DNA of 41,661 nt from Sphaeroforma sirkka (taxonomy: Eukaryota; Opisthokonta; Ichthyosporea; Ichthyophonida), in contig LUCW03001617.1 of the NCBI GenBank assembly GCA_001586965.3, positions 70,001 through 111,661 on the forward strand. The letters are read 5' to 3'. Position 1 is the stretch's first letter; every line of letters begins with the position of its first letter. Positions 32,684-41,621 of the stretch are shown here, in pieces. The position numbers were made by a program, and so were the translations under genes. The notes below the pieces were generated by a model. The model made no database searches. It was not told the DNA's origin and was given only the letters and a program-made list of their open reading frames with translations.

Positions 32684-33269
32684 TGTAGAAATACGGCCTC
32701 CGGTCAGTCTAAAATATCAAGATCAATTGAGATAATACATTGGTTTTTATTTGTATTTTAAATAATTTAGTACAAGCTCTTTTTCCAATATTTCCAAAGT
32801 GTTCTAAATTCACTTTGATGGCTCCAATAGCCTGAGTATTTGGTATGACTCATCTACTTGGACCTATTTGAGACATTAGTAGATGTAGGATATTATAAAC
32901 TAAATTTTATAATCTCCGAACTACTACTTATAGATTTTGGTCCTCCCGCCAATCTCCAAAATCCAATAAGTCTTTTTTCTTTTTTTAACTTTTCTTCAGA
33001 TGGAACTTTATTTTTATCAGCTAATGTATTAACGTGACTTACGTTATTATGTCTATTTACAAATTAGGCAAGTGGTCATGAACGCTTGTGAAAATTATTC
33101 AATAAAGAACAGCTAGAGGTACGCCCTGTGTGATCGAGGATATTTAGGCTCTTAACAAGAGGCAGTCCCGATCATTCTTACACAAGCTACCACTGCTAAA
33201 TCCTAACTGACTAAATTGTATTTTAGTTTATTATAGTTTGAAACCTAGTAATTTCCATCGAAGTTTACA
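32684..33269 (+). repeat. 5' LTR, 586 bp
   Basis: Starts TGTAGAAATACGG and ends GAAGTTTACA (TG...CA). It differs from the 3' LTR by about 7 substitutions and one T-run indel (about 99% identity by eye). AATAAAG near its centre could serve as a poly(A) signal. Confidence 0.93.
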
Positions 33270-33348
33270 TATATTTCAGTTATTTAGTAGTTACAGTAGT
33301 GTACTGCTTCTAGACTGCCTGACATCGATTTACTATCCAGCAAATACT

Positions 33349-33984
33349 ATGGCTAAGGGTACTTCTAAAGGCATGGGAGCCGCTAGCTCTAAGCCTGCTA
33401 AGCCTGCCGAGGTTCTTGAGGTCCCTGTGGAAACACCTAGCCTGTCTGGAGTTGAACCTGCCGAGGAAACTGTTGGGGAAGCAAATTCTGAGGTTGGTAC
33501 AGAGGATTATTTTAAAGCCTTGGAAGAAGAGGTATCTACTACCGCGGAAAGGCTCGCCAGCGTCCGTGTATCACCTAGGAGTGAAGCTCAGGACCCCAGC
33601 TTGCCCCCTGACCACGTGCCGTCAAATATTGGGGATAAACGTCGAAAGGCTGGAAAATTCGTGGATAAGAATGTCGTGGACATTATAACTCCACATCTAA
33701 AGGACACTCCAGCACAAATCCGGAGTGAAAAGGAAGTATTGGACCTGTCCGAAAATTTCGGTTTTGCCATCGATGGAGAAGCCATTCCATTCAGCTCAAA
33801 TCTTGGGGCCGAAGCTGAGGACGCCATAACTCGACAACGAGTGGTTGGATCCTCTCAATCTTGACGCCAATTGAACCGCACTGAAGCGCTCTTGAAGGAG
33901 CTAGCGGTAGCAGCAGTTGTGGACCCCTCTATCGTGTCCCACTTGGCTGATATTCTTTCTATACCAAAAAAGAAGAAGAAAAAA
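33349..33984 (+). CDS. gag: gag N-terminal part with an in-frame UGA
   Basis: The most likely start is the ATG at 33349 (MAKGTSKGMGAAS), since upstream codons fall in the LTR and leader. The frame has Ala/Glu/Pro-rich low complexity, then a charged region, and meets TGA at 33862-33864. The same frame stays open afterwards (RQLNRTEALLKELAVAAVVD...) to a run of Lys codons (PKKKKKK, like a nuclear signal) at 33968-33986, where the tRNA-like insertion begins. The UGA may be a mutation or read through. Confidence 0.6.
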
Positions 33985-33985
33985 T

Positions 33986-34060
33986 TCGGGCCGGGTTGCG
34001 AACCCGAGACCTACTGGTTTACCAGCCAGTTTGTTTACCACTAAGCCAATTACCACTGGC
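33986..34060 (-). pseudogene. tRNA-like sequence (Thr-GGU-like) inserted antisense in gag
   Basis: On the minus strand there is an A-box-like TTGGCTTAGTGGT, an anticodon-loop match CTGGTAA (anticodon GGU) in a near-palindromic arm that seems one base short, a variable-loop-like AGGTC, and a T arm TCGGG-TTCGCAA-CCCGG with a full 5-bp stem. T6 follows the 3' end, as at a Pol III terminator. Acceptor stem pairing is absent and position 58 is C instead of A, so a functional tRNA is unlikely. The gag reading frame differs on its two sides. Confidence 0.5.
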
Positions 34061-34061
34061 G

Positions 34062-35365
34062 AGAGAGATAATATTTCAAAATTTAATCTCTATAGCTCTG
34101 ATGCTACCATCGACCATCCTCTTGACAAACCTAACCCTGTCAGAGGATATGATCGTATGGAACTCGATGAGGCTTACCATCCTCGTAATTTCGACCCTCA
34201 TTTGCCAACTAACCCTGGTAATCACGATTTTGGCAATCGCTACACCAGTACCTCGTTAGAGAGTTCCCGCTCTAATCCTGAGGATGAGGAAGTGAGAACC
34301 AGACATACTCGTCTCAGGCTATTACGCTCTGGTATGCAAGTCCTTGAGGACCGTCTATTGAATGACTCTGACCTTGACGATAGGAAAGCGGATAACATTC
34401 GCTATCTAATCGATAACAAGAGAAAGGAAATAGACACCATCTTGGCACTAGCAGCCCGTTGCACTGAGCATGAGCCTCGTGAACACTTAGAACCAAGCTG
34501 TATAAAGCAGCTAGGTAACGCGCAGGCTGAGGTCGATTTCTCTACTAATGAGAGTACAGTGGAGACACTGAAGGCCTTCGACCAACTTAAGGAGTCTGCC
34601 AGCCTTAAGGATAAGCAGATGATGAATGCCTTTATTCATTTCTGTGAGCCAGGTGAATGGCGAACTATCTTGAAGGCTCATGAGCCCAACTGGAAAGCCC
34701 TACCCTGGCACCTGTTGCGTGATAATATACTTAACACCTTTTTTGAAGATGCACGTGACCGTGAACTTTTAGAGTCTCGCAAGTTCTTTGCGAACGATAC
34801 CACTATTCGAGGTGCTCTAGCTCATATGACACATATGAATACTCGGATGGGTGGTCGTACCTATACTGGTGAATATTTATTAATTTGTCAGATGATGGAG
34901 ACTCTGGGAGCTAACCTCTTTAAGAAAGTCAATGATGACATCATCGCCTATGGTGATTTGCGATCTATGCCTTGGTCTGTCTTTGAGAAGATAGTTCACA
35001 AGCATACCAATCCCTCTACTAGAGTACTTAGTACCACGAGCTACTCCCAGCCCACTAAGCGAAACGCAGTAGAGGCTAATACTGCGCGTAGTACTAAGAA
35101 ACCTCGCACTACTACTGGAGGGGGTACTGGCTCTACTTCTACCGAACCGAAAGGTGAAAAGAAGGTGAGAGCGCCTTGCAAGAAGTGTGGTTACAACCTC
35201 ACAAAACGTAATGGCAAGTGGAATGGTAGACACGACCCTGTTAAGTGTGCACCAGGCAAGCCAGATTTTGGACACTATATGAAAGAGTGTGCTACTTGCA
35301 AGGGTACTAACGGTTGGCACAAAGAGGATTGCAAGGACTTACCAGACGTTCAAGTTAAGCACTGA
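34062..35365 (+). CDS. gag: gag C-terminal part (capsid-like) with Cys/His knuckles
   Basis: Open through about 430 codons to TGA at 35363. The middle is a helical, charged region of capsid type (AFIHFCEPGEWRTILKAHEP...). The C-terminus is basic (KKPRTTTGGG) and holds CKKCGYNL...C and CATCKGTNGWHKEDC (CX2CX6HX3C), unlike the usual CX2CX4HX4C knuckle. No plausible ATG decides a start; the frame is probably the continuation of the upstream gag segment across the insertion. The stop lies in the same frame as the following protease/RT frame. Confidence 0.7.
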
Positions 35366-35374
35366 CAGTACCAT

Positions 35375-36403
35375 ATGTGTGCACTAGAGCAAGATTATGA
35401 GAAAATGTTCAATAAAATCCATACCGAAGGAGATGAACGTATCTTTCAAGCAGTTTTCGTAAATGGAGAAAAAGTTATGGCACTATTTGATCCAGGGGCT
35501 GAAGTCTCTGCTATCTCACGCCGAGTAGCCTACGCTACAGATATGGCTGTCCATAACGAAACAACTGATTTAATCTTGGGAAATGGCAAAGTTACTACTT
35601 GCGAACAAGCCATTGACTATGCACACATAATGCTGTCAGATAGAAGAGAAGTGAAGACTCACCTAATCGTTACTGACATGTCTCAGAAATACGATTTAAT
35701 TATAGGTATGACTGATCTTCTCAGTTTAGGTATAACACTCACTGGTCTGCCTAATGGGCTAGACCCGAATAAAGATCAGTCAGATGATAATATGTTAAAG
35801 ATACCTAAACCTCCGGAAGGTGAAGCAAAGGATATGATTCCGCACTTCACCGATATAATTATGGACTTAATTATACAAAATAGGAAGATTGCAATAGCTG
35901 ACTGGTGTATGTTTAAGTTCTCTAATGGGTACGTTAGACTTGACTTAACAAACGTCGACTTCTCTAAGTTAAAGTGTCCTTCACATAACTACGTGAGTTG
36001 GAGACACAAAGACGTTGTCAAAACCCAAATCGAAGATTGGTTAAAACAGGGTCTAATTGAAATCAATTATGATGCAACCCCAGTTAACTTAGCTCTCTTA
36101 GCGGTCGATCGATATAAATCTGATGGAACGTTTAGTAAAACAAGAGTAGTACTAGACCTGTCGCCAATCAACAAACTAATTCCGCAACATAGTTTTCCCT
36201 TACCTAAGATAAGCGAGATACTACGCAAAATGGAGGGTGCGACTATCTTTTCCAAGATAGACTTAAAAGCTGCATTGCATCAACTACAGATATATGAGCC
36301 TCATAGGAAATACTTTTCCTTTACTTGGCAAGGTAAGAAGTACCAGTTTAAAGGTGCACCTGAAGGCTTACACATGTTACCTTCTTCTTCCAACAAGTTA
36401 TGA
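35375..36403 (+). CDS. pol: Retropepsin-like protease and N-terminal reverse transcriptase (frameshifted end)
   Basis: Protease: ALFDPGAEVSAIS near residues 36-48 occupies the active-site position but reads DPG where retropepsins have DSG or DTG; LIIGMTDL is the downstream ILG-type strand. RT: conserved fingers/palm sequence TRVVLDLSPINK, then FSKIDLKAALHQ carrying the first catalytic Asp, then FKGAPEGL. The frame is lost inside a TTC repeat near 36390, just before the FFQQ motif, where one base appears to be missing. RT continues in the next frame from about 36391. The frame begins two codons after the gag stop and in register with it. Confidence 0.85.
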   Translation: MCALEQDYEKMFNKIHTEGDERIFQAVFVNGEKVMALFDPGAEVSAISRRVAYATDMAVHNETTDLILGNGKVTTCEQAIDYAHIMLSDRREVKTHLIVTDMSQKYDLIIGMTDLLSLGITLTGLPNGLDPNKDQSDDNMLKIPKPPEGEAKDMIPHFTDIIMDLIIQNRKIAIADWCMFKFSNGYVRLDLTNVDFSKLKCPSHNYVSWRHKDVVKTQIEDWLKQGLIEINYDATPVNLALLAVDRYKSDGTFSKTRVVLDLSPINKLIPQHSFPLPKISEILRKMEGATIFSKIDLKAALHQLQIYEPHRKYFSFTWQGKKYQFKGAPEGLHMLPSSSNKL

Positions 36404-38283
36404 TGGAACTATTTGCGGACCTGTCGTATAACATATCAGTCTATTTAGATGATATAGTTATCTTTACAAAGACAGCACATGAACATGCTAAACTCGTTAA
36501 AGAAGTCTTAAAGCGACTTAATCATGCTAAACTTAAGATTAACGAAGACAAGTGTTCTTTTGCTAAAGATACTATACACTTACTTGGCTACAAAGTATCT
36601 GCAGCAGGGGTAGAAATTGATCCTGGCAAGAAACAGTTTCTGTTGGATTTATCAACACCAATTACTGTAAGAGATGTGAACTCTGTGTGTGGGTTTGTTA
36701 ACTTCTTCTCGGATTCGGTACCGCATCTTTCTCATTACTTAAAGCCTTTCAGTCACCTACGGCTGCACAAAGGACCTTTGGGAAAGCTTTGGACTAAAGA
36801 ATGTGATGATGCATTTAAACTAGTCAAAAGTAAAGTAATGGACGCACCCATCATGCAGTACCCTGTGGATGGTGTCCCATTCCAAGTAGCAACCGACGCT
36901 TCAGATCGAGCGGTAGGTGGAGTGCTTTACCAAACGATAAATGGTAAACCGCGCTACATACAAATCTTTAGCAAGAAATATAATAAGAGTCAACGGAATT
37001 ACCCTACCGTTAAACAAGAGCTCCTTGCTATAGTTACTGTGCTAAGACAGTTTAAAGACTACCTTTATGGAAGTTACTTTACTGTCGCCTGTGATCAAAA
37101 GTCTTTAACATACTTAAAAGATATGAACCCTGATTCACAGTTGGTGAGCCGCTGGCATGACATTATTGTCAAGTTCGCTTTTAATATAACACACATACCA
37201 GGAATACATAACCATCTTCCTAACATGCTCTATCGACTTGTGCCCGACTACCAGAAAACAGTCAAGGAGTTATTAGCAACCGATTGGATGCTAAATAAGA
37301 AATGGTTTAACCTCGCTCAATCACGATGGGGTCCATTTACTGTTGATATGTTCGCCGCAGAACATAACAAACAGGTTTCTGAATATAGGTCGTTGACTCA
37401 TCCTAAAGATGATGCATTTCAGCTTGACTTATCAAAGCATAATGCGTGGGCTAACCCACCTTGTCAACTTATCGCCCAGTTGTTAAATTATGTTAATATT
37501 ACTAAATCTACCATTACGCTGTGTTGTCCCTTACGTAACTCCGACCCATGGATACGCGATTTAATTAATATGATTCAAGACGAACCTATTTATGTTGACC
37601 GTGAAACCGACACGTTCTTGTATCAGGGATCCTATTCTATTAAGAAGACGCCTTGGAAACACACCATTGTTTGTCGCATCGGTCCTGCAGGTACCACTAA
37701 ATGGAAACCCTCAACCGAATTCTTAGCTAAACTAGAGGAGTCTAAAGAGTTTGAACAAAAGCTCAAGACTCGTACAACACATGCACCCAACAAGATTGCA
37801 GTCGAGGTAATGCCGATTGAAACGGCATTAGATCGTAAAAACATGGAACTAGCTAAGGCCATGGATCAAAGACTCAAACCTCTAAGAGAACCTGAAGCTC
37901 GCACTCAACTACTTAAAGCGCTGCTTAAAGAACAGCCAGGAGTTGCGAAACAACTGAAGAAGATACTTCAACAATCCAATGTTGTCAATTATGTATCTCA
38001 GGAGTCTACCCCTCCTGATACTGAGGTTGCCCTTTCCAACAGGACTATGGTTCATCCAGCCAGCGTTACGCAGAATCTGACTGACTTAGAGGAGCTCGAA
38101 AGTAGAGTTAAAATTATACATAATTTAACGCATCGAGCATATGAGCATACTTATAGAATGGCTATTCGTGCAGGGCTTGATCACCCGGCGCTGAAAGAAA
38201 CCATACGTGAAGTATACCGACGCTGTACTGATTGTGAAAAGAACCAGATCAAGCGCTACGGTTGGGCACCCCTAAAAGTGTGA
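36400..38283 (+). CDS. pol: Pol continuation: RT catalytic motif, RNase H, methyltransferase-like domain, integrase zinc finger
   Basis: YLDD (residues 15-18 of this frame) is the RT catalytic box. RNase H spans about 160-280: TDAS (D166), KQEL (E207), CDQKSL (D232), then HIPGIHNHLPNMLYR, where the fourth acidic residue is Asn (N275). Residues 312-380 (VDMFAAEHNKQ...AWANPPCQLI...CCPLRN) resemble the DAM-methyltransferase-like domain best known downstream of RNase H in DIRS-type elements. After a charged linker, HNLTH...CTDC is the integrase HHCC zinc finger. The frame ends at TGA, with integrase continuing one base earlier. Confidence 0.88.
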   Translation: MMELFADLSYNISVYLDDIVIFTKTAHEHAKLVKEVLKRLNHAKLKINEDKCSFAKDTIHLLGYKVSAAGVEIDPGKKQFLLDLSTPITVRDVNSVCGFVNFFSDSVPHLSHYLKPFSHLRLHKGPLGKLWTKECDDAFKLVKSKVMDAPIMQYPVDGVPFQVATDASDRAVGGVLYQTINGKPRYIQIFSKKYNKSQRNYPTVKQELLAIVTVLRQFKDYLYGSYFTVACDQKSLTYLKDMNPDSQLVSRWHDIIVKFAFNITHIPGIHNHLPNMLYRLVPDYQKTVKELLATDWMLNKKWFNLAQSRWGPFTVDMFAAEHNKQVSEYRSLTHPKDDAFQLDLSKHNAWANPPCQLIAQLLNYVNITKSTITLCCPLRNSDPWIRDLINMIQDEPIYVDRETDTFLYQGSYSIKKTPWKHTIVCRIGPAGTTKWKPSTEFLAKLEESKEFEQKLKTRTTHAPNKIAVEVMPIETALDRKNMELAKAMDQRLKPLREPEARTQLLKALLKEQPGVAKQLKKILQQSNVVNYVSQESTPPDTEVALSNRTMVHPASVTQNLTDLEELESRVKIIHNLTHRAYEHTYRMAIRAGLDHPALKETIREVYRRCTDCEKNQIKRYGWAPLKV

Positions 38284-38522
38284 CAGAAGACCAACCGATG
38301 CGCCGAGTCATAGTCGATTTGGTTAAATTCCCGCGATCCAAGAATACTGGCGATGTATATATCTGTCATTTCTTATGTGTGGCTTCGGGCTATAACTTGC
38401 TTTTATGCAATACCGAACAAACGTCCACAAACAGTGGCAGAATTATGCTATCACGTCTTCAATGACTTCGGTTTCCCCGAGTACTATGTTCTGATAACGG
38501 TAGTGAGTTTTGTACCGACTTA
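38262..38522 (+). pseudogene. pol: Integrase catalytic core, broken by frameshifts
   Basis: The frame at 38262 gives VIVDLVKFPRS (first Asp). Coding signal shifts near 38415 (RPQTVAELCYHVFNDFGFP in another frame) and shifts back near 38475 to RVLCSDNGSEF, which carries the second Asp. The third catalytic residue (ETRHRELK) lies in the following frame. Slips are next to short homopolymers or repeats. Confidence 0.75.
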
Positions 38523-39473
38523 ATGGAGGCACTTATACTCGTATCAGGCATGACCCATAGGCGTGGTGTTCCTTACAAACCTCAAACGCAGGGTGCAAAT
38601 GAGACACGTCATAGAGAACTTAAGAAACTCTTGCGTACCGCACTAGACGACGTTGAGGATATGTGGCCTTATCATTTGAAATGGGTTCAGACTCAAATGA
38701 ATAACTGCATGAATCCTCAAACTGGAACACTCCGTTTCACTATTTCTTTGGCCGCTATAGTGAATTACAAGCAACGTTTGATAAAACTGCGCCCTGAGAA
38801 ACACGCTACCCCGTGGGTACAAAAGATCGAGCATATGCAGAACGTTGTTTACCCCTGTTTACTCGAGCACAAAAATCGCGTCCTACTTAAAGCGTATGAC
38901 CGATGGAATAACACTAAGAACATTGTTCAGTTCAAAGTCGGCGATTACGTTAACATTATAAATCGAAACGCCAACGTTACCGAACTCTCTTCTAAGACGA
39001 TAGGACCTTTTGTTATTTCCTACCATGATGAGAAGAGTGATACTTACGAAGTGAATAACATTGATGGTGCTAGCGCAACCAATCTAGGCACTCACCGTAT
39101 CCCTACCTCCGAACTCTCATTCGCTCGCTCATTTGATTCTGATGTACCAGTTATGGAGTCACAAGTCAAAGATATAATTGACAAAACATCCGAAGACGGT
39201 TACACTTACTACAAGACCCGTTTCATGGATGGGACAGTAGCTTGGCTAACCTCCGATGCATTTCGTGAATCTCGCGACTTTCTTCGTATCTTTAATAAGA
39301 AATGGAATAAGCGTTTACATAAGAACACACGAGATAAACGAAAAGGGTTTCCTCAGGTGACTACAAACCCTGACGGATCTGAAATTCCCTATTTGCCACC
39401 TACTTCCTACGTGACTAAACTTTCTGATCTGCATAACCAACAGTGCAGAAAATTGTTCAAACTTACTTACTAA
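38523..39473 (+). CDS. pol: Integrase C-terminal part with GPF module and chromodomain-like tail
   Basis: Opens with the end of the DDE core (GANETRHRELKKLL, catalytic Glu), then IGPFVISYHD, a GPY/F-type module. VMESQVKDIIDK...YYKTRFMDGTVAWLTSDAF...DFLRIFNKKW has the spacing of a chromodomain (aromatic strand, acidic/Trp strand, C-terminal helix), the domain that tethers chromovirus integrases to chromatin. A basic tail follows. The ATG at 38523 is only the first Met after the broken segment. Confidence 0.8.
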   Translation: MEALILVSGMTHRRGVPYKPQTQGANETRHRELKKLLRTALDDVEDMWPYHLKWVQTQMNNCMNPQTGTLRFTISLAAIVNYKQRLIKLRPEKHATPWVQKIEHMQNVVYPCLLEHKNRVLLKAYDRWNNTKNIVQFKVGDYVNIINRNANVTELSSKTIGPFVISYHDEKSDTYEVNNIDGASATNLGTHRIPTSELSFARSFDSDVPVMESQVKDIIDKTSEDGYTYYKTRFMDGTVAWLTSDAFRESRDFLRIFNKKWNKRLHKNTRDKRKGFPQVTTNPDGSEIPYLPPTSYVTKLSDLHNQQCRKLFKLTY

Positions 39474-39585
39474 TGAAGAACAGCCTTTGGCTATTACCTT
39501 ACCAAATAATAAACGTAAGGCGCCTACATCGGAAATGGTTACTGGACCAAATACTAAACGACATAGAGTACAACATGAGTCTTGA
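39474..39585 (+). other. Probable displaced C-terminus of Pol
   Basis: One frame over from the stop at 39471, NEEQPLAITLPNNKRKAP...GPNTKRHRVQHES runs to TGA at 39583 and contains basic clusters like nuclear signals. It may be the original end of Pol, lost by a slip in the CTTACTTACT repeat. Confidence 0.4.
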
Positions 39586-39693
39586 ACTCGTACATATAGG
39601 TACATACTTACTCGATAAGTCATGACCGAAACCGTTTTTACTTTGGTTTTCGCTTTACCCAACTAGATCGTATCTTAACGTACGTTCGTAGTT

Positions 39694-39713
39694 CTAAAAG
39701 CTACTGGGGGCTA
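39694..39713 (+). other. Polypurine tract before the 3' LTR
   Basis: AAAAGCTACTGGGGGCTA directly precedes the 3' LTR. The GGGGG core is a weak but correctly placed plus-strand primer site. Confidence 0.5.
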
Positions 39714-40298
39714 TGTAGAAATACGGCCTCCGGTCAGTCTAAAATATCAAGATCAATTGAGATAATACATTGGTTTTTATTTGTATTTTAAATAATTTAG
39801 TACAAGCTCTTTTTCCAATATTTCCAAAGTGTTCTAAATTCACTTTGATGGCTCTAATAGCCTGAGTATTTGGTATGACTCATCTACTTGAACCTATTTG
39901 AGACATTAGTAGATGTAGGATATTATAAACTAAAACTTATAATCTCCGAACTACTACTTATAGATTTTGGTCCTCCCGCCAATCTCCAAAATCCAATAAG
40001 TCTTTTTCTTTTTTTAACTTTTCTTCAGATGGAACTTTATTTTTATCAGCTAATGTATTAACGTGACTTACGTTATTATGTCTATTTACAAATTAGGCAA
40101 GTGGTCATGAACACTTGTGAAAATTATTCAATAAAGAACAGCTAGAGGTACACCCTGTGTGATCGAGGATATTTAGGCTCTTAACAAGAGGCAGTCCCGA
40201 TCATTCTTACACAAGCTACCACTGCTAAATCCTAACTGACTAAATTGTATTTTAGTTTATTATAGTTTGAAACCTAGTAATTTCTATCGAAGTTTACA
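39714..40298 (+). repeat. 3' LTR, 585 bp
   Basis: Same termini as the 5' LTR. Differences from it include GCTCC/GCTCT, TTGGACC/TTGAACC, AACGC/AACAC, TACGCC/TACACC and one T fewer in a T run. Confidence 0.93.
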
Positions 40299-40302
40299 CT
40301 TC
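40299..40302 (+). repeat. Target-site duplication CTTC, right copy
   Basis: Matches 32680-32683. Confidence 0.75.
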
Positions 40303-41229
40303 ATACATGATTCTATATGGTTAACAGTTTATGGGTCTTTTAAAACCTTCAATTACACTAGAATTTCAACCTCTACACAGTAGTCTACATCTCCGTCAGT
40401 CTCATCTAACTCAGCGCTGCAGTTCTACACAGCATCGACAGCACCACAGCAACACCGACAGACATTAACAATTTGTATCAGACTTTTCCTCATCATATCG
40501 CACCTTATTGATGTCTTCGAGTTACCCCGTGAATTCACTACATTAGAAGAAGCCAATTATTATGATGCAGCATATTGGGGAAATATCGCGTATATGGCGA
40601 ATTACCGAAGCCAACCACCACCTTCATAACATTCACAAGACCATTCGTGAATTCAACCTCTCAAGTCGTGAGATCACAGTCAAGCTGTCCGCATTATTGC
40701 CACCCTTAGCGTTATTCGCAACCATCATAATCAGCTGACAAAGAACCAGGTTAATCTTCAACAAAAAGTTACACAGTACAAACAGTCAATGTTGATTTAG
40801 AGTACGACAGCAATCAATTTCGCGATCAACAACTTGCGTGATCTCAATGTGACACTTGTCCGTCTCCAATCTGTCAAAGATAAGTTTCAACAACAGGAGC
40901 AAAAGCCATTGATTAACAACATCCAGGATAATCTCAATTCCATCCGCATCAACCCGCGTAACCCGCTACCCTCGCTGAATGTTCTGAAATCAAGCCTGCC
41001 CAATCCGGACTTGCTGCTATTGGCTCTCCTAAAACAATGACACATACAAACGTACGCAGCCCACCGGTTAGCAAACCTTCGGCAACTGGTTAATCGGTCG
41101 TAAAATAGAGTTTGAACATCACGATATACTCAATCGCCTCCATCTCAAATGCAACGACCCAGTTGTCGGTGTGGTCAGAATACAAGTACTTATATTTATT
41201 TGATTATTTTAGGTTTATTACAAGTTTTA
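40303..41229 (+). pseudogene. Decayed coding sequence right of the element
   Basis: Coding-like pieces appear in different frames: FELPREFTTLEEANYYDAAY near 40510-40590, HKTIREFNLSSREITVKL near 40640-40690, and a Gln/Leu-rich coiled coil (RLQSVKDKFQQQEQKP) in 40834-41040. Stops and shifts separate them. It may be the other half of the older element or a different one. No domain was recognised. Confidence 0.35.
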
Positions 41230-41460
41230 CAGTTTATCAGAATAATCTGATAAACTGGGTTTTAGGGTTTTGCTGGTTTTACAGCACATGACTAATGACT
41301 CATTTAAGAGTCAGTCATTTTAGGATTACTGTTTATAATTACTAATAAATGAACAACGTCCCCCTCCCTGAGGAGGGAGAACGTTGAGATACAGTTATCT
41401 CGCGTATACTTACTACATTTTTAACTTACCATAGAAGTTGTTAGTTTATTAGTAATTACA
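41230..41460. repeat. Cluster of hairpins and nested inverted repeats
   Basis: CAGTTTATCAG / CTGATAAACTG at 41230-41240 and 41247-41257 (perfect 11 bp). TGACTC / GAGTCA at 41296-41301 and 41308-41313. An outer 14-bp perfect pair TAATTACTAATAAA / TTTATTAGTAATTA at 41336-41349 and 41446-41459 encloses CAACGT-CTCCCT / AGGGAG-ACGTTG (41354-41386, loop GAGG) and GAGATA / TATCTC (41386-41401). No open frame. Confidence 0.7.
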
Positions 41461-41533
41461 GAGAAAGCTACAGAATATGAATTAGTCAGTAGCTGGCACA
41501 TATTTTTTTGTTATAAGTATAACAATTGAAAGA

Positions 41534-41621
41534 CAATGCGAACAGAGAATGTCGCATCAAATTGAACGATTTAGATTATCCGAACGATTTAGATTGAATT
41601 GAACGATTTAGATTGGATTAA
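41534..41621. repeat. Short hairpin followed by a triple GAACGATTTAGATT repeat
   Basis: ATGCGA / TCGCAT arms at 41536-41541 and 41552-41557, then three copies of GAACGATTTAGATT at about 41563-41617. No gene is seen to the window end. Confidence 0.7.

Larger units (their letters stand above)
32684..40298 (+). mobile_element. Ty3/Gypsy-type LTR retrotransposon, full length (7,615 bp), coding region damaged
   Basis: Order seen: 5' LTR, leader, gag (with a tRNA-like insertion), non-canonical Cys/His knuckles, protease, reverse transcriptase, RNase H, a methyltransferase-like domain, integrase zinc finger, damaged DDE core, GPY/F module, chromodomain-like tail, polypurine stretch, 3' LTR. PR-RT-RH-IN order places it in Ty3/Gypsy, and the chromodomain-like tail suggests a chromovirus relative. 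It sits inside an older relative. Frameshifts in RT and integrase mean this copy is probably not autonomous unless they are assembly errors. No primer-binding site starting with TGG follows the 5' LTR. Confidence 0.93.

Noticed and set aside
33238..33348. Upstream start for gag (MKPSNFHRS...)
   Set aside because: It would begin inside the 5' LTR; the ATG at 33349 follows the leader and starts typical gag composition.
33986..34060. Functional tRNA gene
   Set aside because: No acceptor-stem pairing, weak D stem, anticodon arm off by one base, and C at the invariant A58 position.
41350..41401. Self-cleaving (hammerhead-type) ribozyme in the hairpin cluster
   Set aside because: CTGAGGAG resembles CTGATGAG but the conserved CTGATGA...GAAA core is absent.
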